The notes under the pieces are model-generated. The model saw only the letters and a program-made list of their open reading frames with translations. It had not been told where the DNA came from and ran no database searches. A DNA stretch of 64,000 nucleotides from Lycocorax pyrrhopterus obiensis (Eukaryota; Chordata; Aves; Passeriformes; Paradisaeidae): positions 5,386,163 to 5,450,162 of the forward strand of contig JACSVZ010000011.1 of the NCBI GenBank assembly GCA_014706295.1, given 5' to 3'. How positions within the stretch are numbered: the stretch's first letter is position 1; each line of letters starts with the position of its first letter. Both the position numbers and the translations under genes were made by a program. Shown in pieces: positions 12,960 to 24,159 of this stretch.

Positions 12960-13229
12960 TGACCAGTGACAGGACCTGAGGGAAAGGCCTGAAGTTATGT
13001 CAGGGAAGGATTAGGGTGGATGTTAGAAAAAGGTTCTTCCCCCAGAGGGTGGGCACTGAGCAGGCTCCCCAGGGAATGGGCACGGCCCCAAGGCTCTCAG
13101 AGCTCCAGAAGCTTTTGGACAATGCTCTCAGGCACAGGGTGGGATTGTTGGGGTGTCTGTGCAGGGACAGGAGTTGGACTCGTGATCCTTGTGGGTCTCT
13201 TCCCACTCAGGATGCTCTGTGATTCTATG
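12960..13229 (+). mobile_element. CR1 LINE, 3' end
   Basis: The order of diagnostic CR1 segments is intact. AGGACCTGAGGGAAAGGCCT-like opening words come first, then GGTTCTTCCCCCAGAGGGT and CAGGCTCCCCAGGGAATGGG. The GTTGGACTCG-type stretch and CCTTGTGGGTCTCTTCCCA follow, and the element ends GATTCTATG. This is the typical bird CR1 reverse-transcriptase tail plus 3' UTR, 5'-truncated as nearly all copies are. The tail wording resembles passerine CR1 subfamilies as I remember them. Open frames across it are CR1 remnants, not genes. Confidence 0.92.
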
Positions 13230-13563
13230 CCATGACCCTAAAGCAGATCCATGGGTGTGTAGCACTCTGAAGTGCTGCAGCTGATGGAAATCGAGTGTTG
13301 TGGGAAACACGGCATTTTGCAGATGAATGGCTTGCACTGAGCAGCCTTTTCTTTTCTTTTTCTCAGATCCCATTTGGTTGTCCTGGTGGCTGTCTTAGCC
13401 CACACAGGCATGGAGTGACACCAGCCTGCTCTGAGATCCTGAGTGAATTTGCTGGATCGAGGAGTCATTTGGAAGCTGGCAGGGGAGCTGTGATTGTTAT
13501 TTCTTACAGCTGGTTGTGAACATGTGCCTGCTGACCAGATCTGCCCTACCAGGAGGTGTAACA
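13230..13563. other. Spacer between two facing CR1 copies
   Basis: Non-repeat sequence. It carries a good acceptor (pyrimidine tract ending TTCTCAG at about 13365) followed by about 50 open codons to a TGA near 13517. No donor, start context or recognisable peptide accompanies it, so I do not call an exon. Confidence 0.4.
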
Positions 13564-13775
13564 TCATAGAATGGTAAGGGCTTGGAATAGACCTTAAAAA
13601 TTATCTAATCCCAACCCTCCTGCCATGGGCAGGGATATCTCCCACCAGCCTAGGTTGCTCAAGGCCTTATCCAACCTGGCCTTGAGCACTGCCAGGCTTG
13701 GGGTGTCCACAACCTCCTGGGCAACCTGTTCTAGTGTCTCACCACCCTCATAGTGAAAAATATCTTCCTATTGTC
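13564..13775 (-). mobile_element. CR1 LINE, 3' end, reverse orientation
   Basis: On + it begins TCATAGAATGG (complement of the ATTCTATGA tail). It continues CTTGGAATAGACCTTAAAAA, then CCCTCCTGCCATGGGCAGGG, TTGCTCAAGGCCTTATCCAA and GGGCAACCTGTTCTAGTGTC, running into AAATATCTTCCTAT. All are standard CR1 words in reverse-complement order. It is 5'-truncated at about 13775. Confidence 0.93.
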
Positions 13776-16590
13776 AGAGGCAAAGGAACTCTGATGTGTT
13801 TTCTTGTTAATACCTATACAAATTCAAGTTATAGACATCTTGAGTTTTGGCCCATGGGTTTCTGCAGTTCTCACTTTCTGTGTGTATTTGACATATTTAA
13901 TAACTAAAAACAATTTGGCCACATAAATGACTCCAGAAATAGGCAAAATTTGTTAGATTTGTATTATCATATTTCCTTAAAAAGAACTTGCAACACTTTG
14001 ACATGAGTTTGGCATCTAAATAGGTTTTAAAAACAATTTTTGAGAATTTGTGACATTAATTTATGTGCTTCTTTAAATCATAAACCTCTCAAAAATCAGA
14101 ATTTTCCAGAATTTGAAATCAAATTAATAAATCAGCCTACATCAATTCAGCCTTGAGTTTCTGAAAAGATTTGTGAACTTTAACATCTCTTTCAGCAGCC
14201 TGTTCTGCATTTTGATTTTCTAGTGCAATGCAATCCAAGTAAGATTTATATGACTACACATTTTGTTGCAAACATCCACAGCTCAAAGCTATTACCTGAC
14301 TGTCTTCCATATCAGGCCATTTATGTATCTAAGAAAACACTGGCATCTGTTTAATATTTTATTGCTTTAAAAATATCTTTGTTGTTCAGATACAATCTCG
14401 CTCTAACATTTTCATGAATAGAGTCTTTATTCTTTCTGTAGTGCAGAGGACATTTACCTTCATATAAATAATATTAACTATGAGTTGACCCATAATCTGC
14501 ATTGCAAGAAAATCATGTAATAAGAGTTTTTCCTTCAGAATGGTCGTGAGTTTATTTGGTTTTTATTTTTCCTTAAATTTTCTAATATTTTCCTTGATTG
14601 CAAACAGGAAACACGTAATGCCTTGTGACACTTTGTATTGAACTTCAAAAATAATACATTAAAAACATCCATAACTGCTTTTGGCTTTAGGCCCTAACAA
14701 TTTATGTTATAACAGATACATTAATTCTTAAGAAGCTTGAAATGTGTACAGGTCTATCCCCTCATTATTAAAAATGCATAACTTATGTATCCTATCAGTC
14801 CATATACTGTAGATCACTTTATCAAGGAAGAAAACGTAATTATCCCTATTTTATAGGCAAGTTAATGCCACAGTGAACAAAGTCACAGAGCAAGTAGAAC
14901 TCCTATACAGGGAAGATTGACAAAACCAAAATTCTGTTGCCTACACCCTTTTCCATTTTGATTTGTCTCAAATTAACGCACAGCTAATTTTTTTTTTTGT
15001 TCTTTCAACACAGGGCTGCCAAAATAGGAGCAAATCTAGTGTAATAAAACACAGGGTGAACAACTTCAAATCAAACCTGCTTCAAAGCAAGCTCTGAATC
15101 AGAGAGACAGAGACAACCTTGAAGCAAAACCTTACAGTGTAGTACAGAACAGTTTTTCAAGATCCAGCACCACACAGAATAGAAATAATACACAGATGAG
15201 AGAGAGAGATGGCTTTCTTTCCATGGAGAGATGGCTCAGTCAAATAGGTAAGAGGATCATGGCACCTGCCTTTCTACAGCTGTGAAGTGGATCTAAACCC
15301 AGCAAATTGCTTAGATCCCCCTAGGAAAAAAAAGGCTTTAGTTACTGACACCATTGGAGCACTTGGAGCTCAGAAGAATGTCTCTGTCTTCAGCTTGCTC
15401 GAATATGGGCTTTGTAGTGCTGTCTGGTTCCTGATAAGCAGCATTTAATGAATTAACACTTTCCAGGACTGAAGTAGCCAAGGATAGGTTGAGAAGGCCC
15501 AAGGCTTCTAGTCAGCACCTGCTTGTGTCAAGGCTCAAGATGAGCAGGAGGAGGTGGATGAGGTATAGCATAAACCTCCTCTTTTCATGGTTTTATCAGC
15601 TCCAGCCCTCCAAACCTTGTCCTTTGTGCCCAGGGTGTAGCCCAGAAGATCTGTGTGTCCTCATGTAACATCTGCTAGGAGCTGTGTTGAAAATCTTGTG
15701 TGAGGGCTTCTCTGCTTCACAAGCTTTGGGGAAGGCGAGCTCACCTCTCCCTTCCATGACCTCTGCGGCTCCCAGAGCACTTCTGGTCCTGTGAGCTGGC
15801 TGCCAGCACAGGGGGAGCAACAGTTTCCATGTGCAGTTCAACATTAAGGACTGATCTTCATCTCTGCCTGAATCAACATCTATGATGTGGTGTCCTTTAT
15901 TTGCATCGGGGTGGAGGAGGGGAGGGAAGGCCTTGTGAGAATGAAGTGGGTAATTGCTGGCAGAAGAGTAAAGCCATCAGCTAACACAGGTGTAAATGAT
16001 AAAGAAAAAAAGAGTGCCTGACTGTAAGGCTGGGGGAATATTCTCAAGAAATCATTGCTGTTTTCTGTCCTTCACCAAAGATTTGGTCTTCTGAGCGTTG
16101 CTTCAGGCAGAGCTTTTAACAGACAAAGCCACTGTGTGGGAAGAGGCTGGATTCAAGTGTGACTTCAGGTGACTGCATCGAACCAGTCAGAGACAATATG
16201 TACCCATCTAAGAAAGAATACATAGGGCATTGGGTGATAGAAATGGAATTATATGGCAATTGGATACAAAGGGAAATACAGAACAAATCCACAGCTGAAA
16301 TGAAAAACATGAAAAAGGAACTCAATCAAAAACAAGATGGAAAATTTGTTGTAAAAACCTAATCTGTGAAATGCTAAAATAGATGAAACTTCTTAATTTT
16401 ACGATAGAAAAATATTTTTATTTCAAATATAATTTTAATTCATAATTTGAAAATGATAAATTGAAACAATAGTTGTGTGCATTGAAACTGCAGTGAAGAT
16501 GTTTCAGGAAAATTTTAGGGAGAGGAAAGCAAGGAAAATTTTATGAAAATTCACAAAAATGTTTTGAAAAATGATCACAAGAATAATTGA
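13776..16590. other. Non-coding stretch holding one ancient repeat relic
   Basis: AT-rich sequence without a gene. It contains the relic listed at 14839-14960 and a short GA-rich patch near 15197-15235 in which GAGAGATGGCT appears twice. Otherwise I see nothing. Confidence 0.55.
14839..14960 (+). repeat. Ancient amniote interspersed repeat relic (L3/CR1- or MIR-like)
   Basis: The words ATTATCCCTATTTTATAGGC, then GTCACAGAGCAAGTAGAACT, then a TCTGTTGCCTACACCC-like end follow the order of the old amniote repeat motif 'attatccccattttacag ... ggtcacacagcaagt ... agaaccca'. The copy is heavily diverged with small deletions. The exact family needs a profile search. Confidence 0.5.
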
Positions 16591-16595
16591 TACAA

Positions 16596-16679
16596 GATAT
16601 TAACCAACTGGCGCTGATTATACCACTGATTATACCTGATATTAACCACTGGTACCACGATTATAACTATTAACACCAT
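16596..16679 (+). repeat. Degenerate tandem duplication, period about 42 bp
   Basis: GATATTAACCAACTGG at 16596 recurs as GATATTAACCACTGG at 16638, each followed by a GATTATA-containing segment (CGCTGATTATACC versus CACGATTATAAC). Two diverged copies in direct orientation indicate an old local duplication. Confidence 0.7.
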
Positions 16680-18350
16680 AAAAACAAAAAAGTTTGGAAT
16701 GCAAGCCAAATGTCTGTTTCCCAGGAACACAGACCTGTACCAAAATACCTGGGGATGCTCATCTTAAAAAAACAATCAGATCTGTGTGGCTGAACTGCCA
16801 GTGCTCACAGATGAAGAAAATAAGAAAGATTTGTCTGAAACAGAAAGACTTCCTGTGTCTAGTTTTTGTACATGACTGTAGGAAACGCTAGCACCAGGTG
16901 CCTGTTTCTTCAGCACAGCACATTTCATTACATTTTTTAGAATAAACAATGAGTAAGAAAGTGCTCAAACTCATAGTCAATAGAGAACTCTCCATTCCTG
17001 ACTGCTTGTGTGCACGTGCTTTTACACATCCTTCAGTTAAATCAGAGATCCAAATGGAAAATTAATTACTTACGGACATCAAGTGAATTTGTGACACTCT
17101 CTGGAGACTTTGTGCCCATAAAACATCTAGGTAGTCTTTCTTTTCTGACAGATATAAGATATAATTTAAATTTAATGTATACTTCAAGTATTATTAAGTA
17201 ATGAATCAATTATTAAATGTTAATATATTAAAATATTTTTTTCTGTTGTACATCTGTGGTTTACAAATGTAGAAAATATTGAGGGAAAAAAATATACAGA
17301 CTGTATGCAAATTTGCACACATTGTCCATACAGTTGGGCCAAGTTGTTTCTTTCAGAAGATGGAAATCTTATAGAAAAAAATGTTTTCTATTTGATGTTA
17401 CAAGTCATGGAAGCTTCAAAGAGGAATAAGCATACAGGTGTAAAGGAAAGCAGAGATGGCAACACGGAAGGGAAGAGACCAAAAAATGTTGTGGTGTCTA
17501 AATTAAAATCATAAAATGTTTCCACAGTTAGAATGCAAATCTGTGTGAATGAATGCCTTCACTGCTGGCTTTTGCTTCTGCTAAATTTCCACCCTCCTAT
17601 AGAGATGTGGTGGAGGGCAGGTGGGAGCTCTGTGCTGGATAGAAAGAATAAATATAAGTAGGCAAACATCCTTTCTTTTACTTTTAACATCATTTAGTGA
17701 AGGAGAGGAGGTGGGAGCAGAGAATTATTAGTAGGATGAACTTAAAAGTAGAAAATTAAAATAAATGTTTCCCCATAACTGTTAAAGGGAAATTATTTTG
17801 TTTTAAACAACTATTGGCCTAAATTGAAATTAAAAAGCTGCCCTTATTTACGAGAATTTCAGTGCATATAAATCTTTCAATGATTGCATTATTATCAGCA
17901 AACCTCTATTTTAATGCCTGCAAGAATATTTGGTATACAAGTTTATTCAAAAATACTCTCTGATGTCATGTTGAAGGAAGTTGTCTGCATTTTACTTTTT
18001 TACCAGTATATCACTTGTATCCTTGTTTGTTGGAAAAGAATGGTTTCATGTCTGTATTCCCAAATCAGTCTTTTAACTCTTACAATTCCTATTAATTCTT
18101 ATTAATTGATAAGGTGTTTCTACACAATAGCTGGGAAAACACTGTTGACTCTTCTTCTACATTTTCATCTGGACCAGTCTGCTTTTCCTTGGAAGATAAT
18201 ACCTGAGGAATCTGGCATCTCCTCATGTTTTTTTCTTAATTGATGGAAAAGAACAGATAAAATATATATAATACTTTTCAAATATTCCTTAAATAAAAAT
18301 CTTTATAGGTAATTCCCTTCTGTTGATTTTTAGCAGAATTTCAATCCTGC
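16680..18350. other. AT-rich non-coding stretch
   Basis: No gene or repeat family recognised. Short open frames are present but carry no splice support. Confidence 0.5.
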
Positions 18351-18360
18351 CTGTTTCCAG

Positions 18361-18462
18361 GATTTAAAGAGGAAATGGATGGAGAATATCAGGTCCCCAA
18401 GCTTTGGGAAATTCTTGCACAGGACCTTACTCAGCAGATGAACTTTATGTATGCTGCACCAG
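18361..18462 (+). other. Candidate internal exon, 102 nt (unconfirmed)
   Basis: The segment is bounded by a good acceptor (CCTGCCTGTTTCCAG) and a good donor (ACCAG then GTAAAA). It is 102 nt, a multiple of three, and only one frame is open: after two bases it reads FKEEMDGEYQ and ends NFMYAAP plus one base. The same frame stays open beyond the donor to 18647, and the opposite strand is also open over 18330-18641, so openness here is partly compositional. I do not recognise the peptide. It would change nothing in downstream phase if skipped. No partner exon has been established. Confidence 0.2.
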
Positions 18463-18649
18463 GTAAAACAATCCCTGTCACAGTGAAAGGGACCAGCATT
18501 TTTACTGCTCGTGCTTTCCACTTGAGGTTTTACATTGTGCATCATTCTTATTACAGCAGTTATGAGAATATTTTTGTTGTACCAGTTAAGCTCTACAAGT
18601 ATGTTTTTGTGGTGTGTGAAATAGTTCTTAAGTCCAAGCAATCCTAAAT

Positions 18650-19688
18650 TTTAAGTTTTGGCTTCAAATTCAGCTCTGAACTTACTTATTTTCTCAAGTA
18701 TAAAATGATAAAGGTGCCTGTCCAATACTCTTAAATCATAACTTTTTTAATTATATGGTCAATTAAATTAGATTTAACCTTAACAGAACTGAACTCAGTT
18801 CCAAAGGAACTTTCCATTGTTTTTCAGCCCTTCACATCTCAGACTCCCTCATGAAACAGATGTCTTGCCCTAAATGTGGGATATGTTGAATTTTAAGGAG
18901 GAAGTTCTAGAGTCTCAGGCTCCAAAGAGAAAGCCACAGACTGTCCTGTCCATGTAATGAGGAAATTAGTCTAATTGTTTCTGCTAATTGCAGCTGTTGG
19001 TGGGTGGCAGAGAGAAAGAAATGACAGCTGGTCTCAGACTTCTTGGTTATGTGTCGTGTCTCACCTCAGAGGAGTGTCAAGGTGCTTTTGTGGAGATGAC
19101 ACCCTTACACTGCTCTTAACAAACTGTTGAAGTTCTATAAACAAAAGTCTGATTGTAACATGATAGAACTACTGATATCAAAGTGTCACCTGGGAGAAGT
19201 GGCTCAAATCTCTCATGTCCAGACAAAACACATGCTAATGGTGGTCTGTGGCCAGGGATGTTGAGCCTCTCTGAATTTCCGTGATGTCCATGGGAACCAG
19301 TGGGTACTTTCTGCTTTTGAACTCAGTTATTTATACAAATTCCCTGTGTTTTCTGTGCTTACTCCTAGTCAGAGCAGTGGCATTTCTCTGAAGATTCACA
19401 GGCTTTATTCTCTATCTGCTGATCTAATTAGCTTGCCTGAGAAGCAAAACAGATTAGCTGTCTTGAGCCAGAGGCACATGCTAATGGAGCTGGGAGATGG
19501 CTTTATACCACACAGCTGTATCCTCAGAGCTAGATTCAAAGGTCTTGAACACCCACAGAACCATTCCCATTTACTTCAGCAGAGCTGGGCTAAGGCCCTG
19601 AGCTTTGAAACTGTTTGTCTCAGAATGTAATATACATTGGCGTCAAGCGTGGCTGTGCCCTAGGAGCGAAATATTAACCTATGGTGAC
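18650..19688. other. Non-coding stretch, nothing assignable
   Basis: Mixed AT-rich sequence. A 94-codon open frame at 19346-19630 on + shows no splice sites or familiar motifs. Confidence 0.5.
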
Positions 19689-19822
19689 AGTACTTTGCAC
19701 TTACCTAGCAGCTCTCAAATAATAATTTCTGTGCACTTTAATTAATTAACCTTTACAACAACATGTCTTTGAGGGTGAGCTAAGGATCAGAACTGAGTGA
19801 CGAGCTTAAAAAGTCCCCAGTT
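19689..19822 (+). repeat. Ancient amniote interspersed repeat relic
   Basis: The sequence runs AGTACTTTGCACTTACCTAG, CTCTCAAATAAT, CACTTTAATTAATTAACC, TTTACAACAACATG, a GAGGGTGAGC-like word and GAACTGAGTGACGAGCTTAA. This follows the old motif 'tctcaaagcactttacaaacattaattaatt ... cctcacaacaccc ... gaggtaggt ... aactgaggcacagag'. It appears to be the same family as the relic at 14839-14960 and is heavily eroded. Confidence 0.42.
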
Positions 19823-20125
19823 ATTCATTTATGCTGAGACTATTTTTGATTGGAGTGTATTTTTGTCTTTTTTTTCAGATTTTCTTCCTCATAACACTGT
19901 TTTTAAAAGCATGTTTTAATCATAAGCACTTAAATATTCGTCAAGCAAAAATGAGTGTTCGTACTTTTACAGGCATCTATTGGGTAACAGTTCACTGCTT
20001 CTGCCTTTTACTGCTTCTCCTTTCACTGCACCTGCTGCCTCTTCCTCCATATCCCTTAATCATTTTCTGGTGTCCTCACCAGTCCCTATTAAAGCAATGC
20101 TGATTCTTAAACCTCTTTTTTTCAG

Positions 20126-20272
20126 TGTGAAATCCAAAACATTAAGACAGGCAAAATAATTTATGTGTTGCATCGAGCTGGTGGGCAAAGATGGACAATC
20201 AGAGGAAAACACATCGGCCATCCCAACTCGCTGTATTCACGAAGGCTCAGAGTTTCATTAACAGCTCTTTAA
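20126..20272 (+). other. Candidate terminal exon, 48 codons (unconfirmed)
   Basis: The acceptor CCTCTTTTTTTCAG directly precedes 20126. The phase-0 frame is open for 48 codons to TAA at 20270-20272. It reads CEIQNIKTGKIIYVLHRAGG, then QRWTIRGKHIGHP, then RRLRVSLTAL. The segment keeps four CpGs in a CpG-poor neighbourhood, which hints at constraint. It is basic and has no domain I recognise. An upstream in-frame TAA lies at 20107-20109, so it could only be reached by splicing. An AATAAA occurs much farther on, at 20727-20732. A conserved non-coding element is an equally good reading. Confidence 0.2.
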
Positions 20273-20284
20273 GAGCTTAAAGAG
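20265..20284. other. 20-bp near-perfect palindrome
   Basis: CTCTTTAAG, AG, then CTTAAAGAG: nine-base arms with a two-base centre. It lies at the end of the candidate exon and conserved-looking block at 20126-20340. Confidence 0.7.
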
Positions 20285-20339
20285 ATGACAAGTCAAAGAC
20301 ATTTGTGAATATTTTTGAATAATCAATATTTTTCATTTT

Positions 20340-21800
20340 CTTGTGAGTTTTAAGTTCCTTGGACATTATATTAATACGATATGTACAGAGTGTAGAAGTC
20401 CTGATTGTTGTTTTCTAGTCTTTAAGTAGCACTATGTCTCTTACCCATGGGCTAAAACAATGCAGCATGTAGACTTTTCTAGAAGAAAAATCCTTAATTT
20501 TGGTTGTTAAAGTTTAGGTAATGTCTAAATATTCTGCTGGAGAGTAAAATTTGGAGTGAAAAGAGTACAGAAATACCAGACTAAATGGGCTCTGTTGGAT
20601 CTAAACCAGTAACCAGCTTAAAAAACATTTGGAAAAGGATCTTGATTCTCCCATCTCCCTTTTCTGACACCTAGAATGAGGAAGTTCCTTTTCGTCATGA
20701 GTATACTTTTATTAAGTTTTCCAAAAAATAAAAAAAATCTTTAGGTTTCCTTCATTTGGAATATTTACTTCCTGGGAATTATTAGTTAATGCATCTTGAA
20801 CTGCATTAGCTCATTCAGGTTTGTGGTTGATCTGATAGCTATGTTCCATGAATCCCATGTGCCATCTGGCTGCCGTTCCATTTGGATCATGTTTAGTCAT
20901 TAGTTGCTAAAAAGATCTGTGGTCATTTATCTCAGTGAATCAGAACTGGAGTTTAGCATTATTTTTAAATGACACTAAAAGTCTTTTTTTTTAAGATGCA
21001 TTTTTTAGGTTTGCTTTTTTATTTTTTTTACTCCACACATTCACTTTTAGGCTTATATTTTAAATTGCTAGATTACAAAGATTACATGTTGTTTGTTTGT
21101 TTATACTGAGTCATTATATAATGACCCTGTGCTAGGATTTCTCTTGAAGCCTAAATGTTCCTTATTGTTCTATTGTTTCATTTAAAAGAGCAATCATTGG
21201 TGACATGTAAATGAGTAAAGTTTTATAAAAATAACTTGGAATAAATTTTTAATAAGACGTATTATTATCCTTTGACTCATAGCAAGTCATTCATAAACAC
21301 CATTAAATCCTGATAATTATAGCTGTAGCTGCAGGGTTACTACCTTTACAGTCCTTATGCAGACTTCATTTAGAGGTCCAGTGGGGACATGCACACAACT
21401 GCTACAAAATGTTGCTATTAATGGTTTCCTTTGGAACCATTGTATTGTGCTAGATTAAACATTCACTCATGAAACAAAAATGTTTATAGGTCATCTAATA
21501 GCCAAGCATTTTGTGACTTAAAGTAAATCCTTTAGCATTGGATTCCAGATTTTAGGCCTTGCACAATTTTCTTTTTTTCTTCAGTATGCAACAAGAAATA
21601 TAGAGATTTTGTACTGCAGCAAAAAGCTCAGCAATTTTCTCTGAATAATGCAACAATCATCATTTTTCCCCAAAGTAAATTGGACTATTTTGGTTTATAA
21701 AGCTGGTTAATAACTTTTTCAGTACCTCCTTTTCTTTTTTGCCCCCTTGTTGCCCAGTTTCAGAGTTACCTTCTGGGATAGAAAGGATGCTGGTACTTAC
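20340..21800. other. AT-rich non-coding stretch
   Basis: Contains a short TTGT repeat at 21087-21103 and several T runs. The 3' part belongs to a minus-strand open frame (21660-21920) discussed under the candidate exon at 21801-21914. Nothing else is assignable. Confidence 0.5.
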
Positions 21801-21914
21801 TGGTTCTTTCACCTTCATATCTTGTGAAATGCATGCTAATATATTTCCAGGAAATGTTGGGTCTAGATGTAGCTCTTGTTCTTCTAGAAAATAATCTAGA
21901 CGTCCATTTTGGAG
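21801..21914 (-). other. Candidate internal exon on minus strand, 114 nt (unconfirmed)
   Basis: On the minus strand the segment begins after ATGCAG and ends at a near-consensus donor (CCA then GTAAGTACC). It is exactly 38 codons, phase 0 at both ends. It reads LQNGRLDYFLEEQELHLDPT at the start and ends DMKVKEP: acidic, balanced, protein-like. The upstream pyrimidine tract is weak (ACTCAAAAATCCTATGCAG), which is the main argument against it. NGRLDYFLEE faintly recalls the NGGRIDYVLQE stretch of DDHD-domain phospholipases, but the rest does not match, so I do not assign that family. It is the most protein-like open segment on the minus strand. Confidence 0.22.
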
Positions 21915-22539
21915 CTGCATAGGATTTTTGAGTATCTTCTAATGTAAATCACTTCCAGGAACATTCAACAGAAAGGATTTTCAGGAACGTCAGTATTGTT
22001 ACTTCTCAAAACTCTGCTCTGTCCTAAAACAAAGATCTCCCAAAATATCTTTAAACCCCAATGTGCAGTGGCCTTTGCCCCATCTCCTTTTGCTAGTTGC
22101 CACTGTCCTTTTTCCAGTGCAGTTTACTCCTAATTCTCTCCAGTGAGACAAGCTAAGCACAAAGCACAGGGGCAGTTCTCGGGAGCTGCTTAGCTCCGAT
22201 GGCCTTTCACCACCTGCGCCGTGCTAGCAGCCCCTGCCAGGGATACCAGACATCCATGAGGAGCTGAGCTGATGGCAGCAAGCTGCTATTGAGGTACTAA
22301 ACCCCTAGAAACTGCTTCCACCTTCGGCTGATTTAATTTTTACACCTCCTCTTTGCAGTCTTCCCACCACTGTTTGGCTTCCTTCAATGGGCTTTGCTCG
22401 TTGAAGGCCTCAGAGCTGAGATTTTGCATTATGCCTTAAAAAAACCTGTGATAGAAAGAAAGAGATATTCATCATTCCTTTAATTGAAGGCTGAGCCAGT
22501 CTTTCGCGTTCTGACAGGTGTTAATACTGTTCTACAGTT

Positions 22540-22660
22540 TTGCTAATACTCTTCCTCATTTGAGGGACCCCAGATGGACAATACGACTTTTACAAATTAA
22601 TGGCGCTGTAATTAAAGATATTCCAGCGTACCATAAGAGTTGAAGAAATGTTTGTTAAAC
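22540..22660. other. Conserved-element-like block
   Basis: Repeat-free sequence keeping three CpGs (TACGAC, GGCGCT, AGCGTA). Facing homeodomain-type cores lie around the central GGCGC (AATTAATGG and TAATTAAAG). Enhancer-like by texture only. Confidence 0.22.
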
Positions 22661-24120
22661 AGAAAAGGTGTTTTGAAATGCTGTGATGATCTGATATACA
22701 AAACAGCTTCTAATTTGTTCTCCTGGTACTAATTGCCAGTAGTCACTAGATAAGATTAGACTGTTAATTCAGTGTATTAGACAGCAGATAGTTATCCTTG
22801 CAGGTGTATTTCTCACGGCCATCAAAGAACATTAATAAAAAAAGGTGAATATTTTTAAAAAGCAATATCAAAAAAAAGAACTAAATCCTTTTTTTTTTCC
22901 TCTTTTACTGCTGACCCTCACTTTTGTTCAGAAGGGTGAAACACTGCTAAGATTTTAGATGTTAACACAGCAAGTCTTGATATAAACCCAGTTCCTCAGT
23001 CTGGGGAGACTCTTCCTTTTTCTGTGTAATGAAGATTCCTAAAATCATACCTCAAGTCCTCTCCACTGATCTTTTAAAAAACATTACCTGAAAAACGGCA
23101 TTAAAATATTATTTCATAAAAGTTATTGAAAATATTTGTTGTGGAAATTTTAGAAACGATGAGTGGGAAAGGAGAAAAAATTAAGGCTAAGGAACATAGA
23201 ACTAATTACATGTATTCCTTAAGGCTTCTTTAAGGCCTCATGCTGGATACCCAGGGAGCTAGAATATAAGTTTATATGTCTTCGTAAATCAGCATAATGA
23301 TTCTTTTTAGTGTTTTGGTGTGACTCTCAGAATTTTTGAGTATTAATAGAAAATAATTCCTGTCTATTCCCTTTCTACATCCCTTAGGGAAAAATTTCTA
23401 CTTTTAAGCCTTTAGCATGGGCATATTTTGCTAAATTTATTTATATTTTTTTAACTTGTGCAGATTTTCGGAACTTTTGAAGGAATCCCTCTCAGGATTC
23501 ATAATAATGGAAACAGTGGCGACTGGAGACTTCCCAGTAAAATTTCCTATCGCTGTCTATTGCCCTTAAGAACATCTCATCACTTTATTTAAATGTACAT
23601 ACTGGTTTATGGTGTATGTATAGTTGCTGGCAAATCCATTGTTTTATCATTCTGAGACCACTAATAACAGGCTCCCGAAATCTTGGGGACAGGAAGGAAG
23701 TTTAACAATAAATACCAAGTCTACTTCAATTCCCCCTGCTTTTTATTTATTAAACAGCAGCACAGTGGTCAGCCAGTGAATTAGAAATAAACATTGGCCA
23801 TTTAATTCTTCACCACTTAAGCAAGTGTTGCCAGCAAGAGTGACCTAATGGAAATTTTAGGGTCTCGCCCTGAAATGTAGAGAATCCCATACCAGAAAGG
23901 CACAGCAAAACATAGCTGGCACATTGTCTGTAACCCGCCAACTCTTTCCTTTTCTGACCAGACTCAACTGATATTTGCTCTGCTCTGACTTTTAATTAAT
24001 GATGGTGTTTTTTGGGATGATACATCCAGAAGTGCTGATAAAGCAGTGAGATGAGCAAATGAGTGTAGCACATCTACACAGTGACCTAACATTTGTTGGG
24101 TGTTGTACAATTATTTTCCT
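22660..24120. other. AT-rich non-coding stretch with one candidate exon
   Basis: Apart from the acceptor-led open segment at 23464-23592, nothing stands out. T-rich and A-rich tracts are frequent, for example near 22890. Confidence 0.45.
23464..23592 (+). other. Candidate terminal exon, 42 codons (unconfirmed)
   Basis: A T-rich tract ending CTTGTGCAG precedes 23464. The phase-0 frame reads IFGTFEGIPLRIHNNGNSGD and continues WRLPSKISYRC to TAA at 23590-23592. Two CpGs are retained (TTCGGA, GGCGAC) plus TATCGC. I do not recognise the peptide. A 42-codon open run after one of many acceptors is expected by chance now and then, so this is weaker than 20126-20272. Confidence 0.14.
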
Positions 24121-24128
24121 CATGACAG

Positions 24129-24147
24129 GGAGCTTGAAAACCTGTAG
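24129..24147 (+). other. Possible 19-nt microexon
   Basis: A pyrimidine-rich acceptor (ATTTTCCTCATGACAG) and a consensus donor (TGTAG then GTAAGTCAG) frame only 19 bases. Microexons of this size exist in neural genes. A lone strong donor with a chance acceptor is more likely. Confidence 0.1.
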
Positions 24148-24159
24148 GTAAGTCAGTGC

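Noticed and set aside
13016..13235. Open frames of 68-71 codons on both strands
   Set aside because: They are read-through of the CR1 3' end, not host genes.
21801..21914. Membership of the DDHD-domain phospholipase family
   Set aside because: Only a short stretch (NGRxDYxLxE) resembles the family and the sequence around it does not, so the similarity is treated as coincidence.
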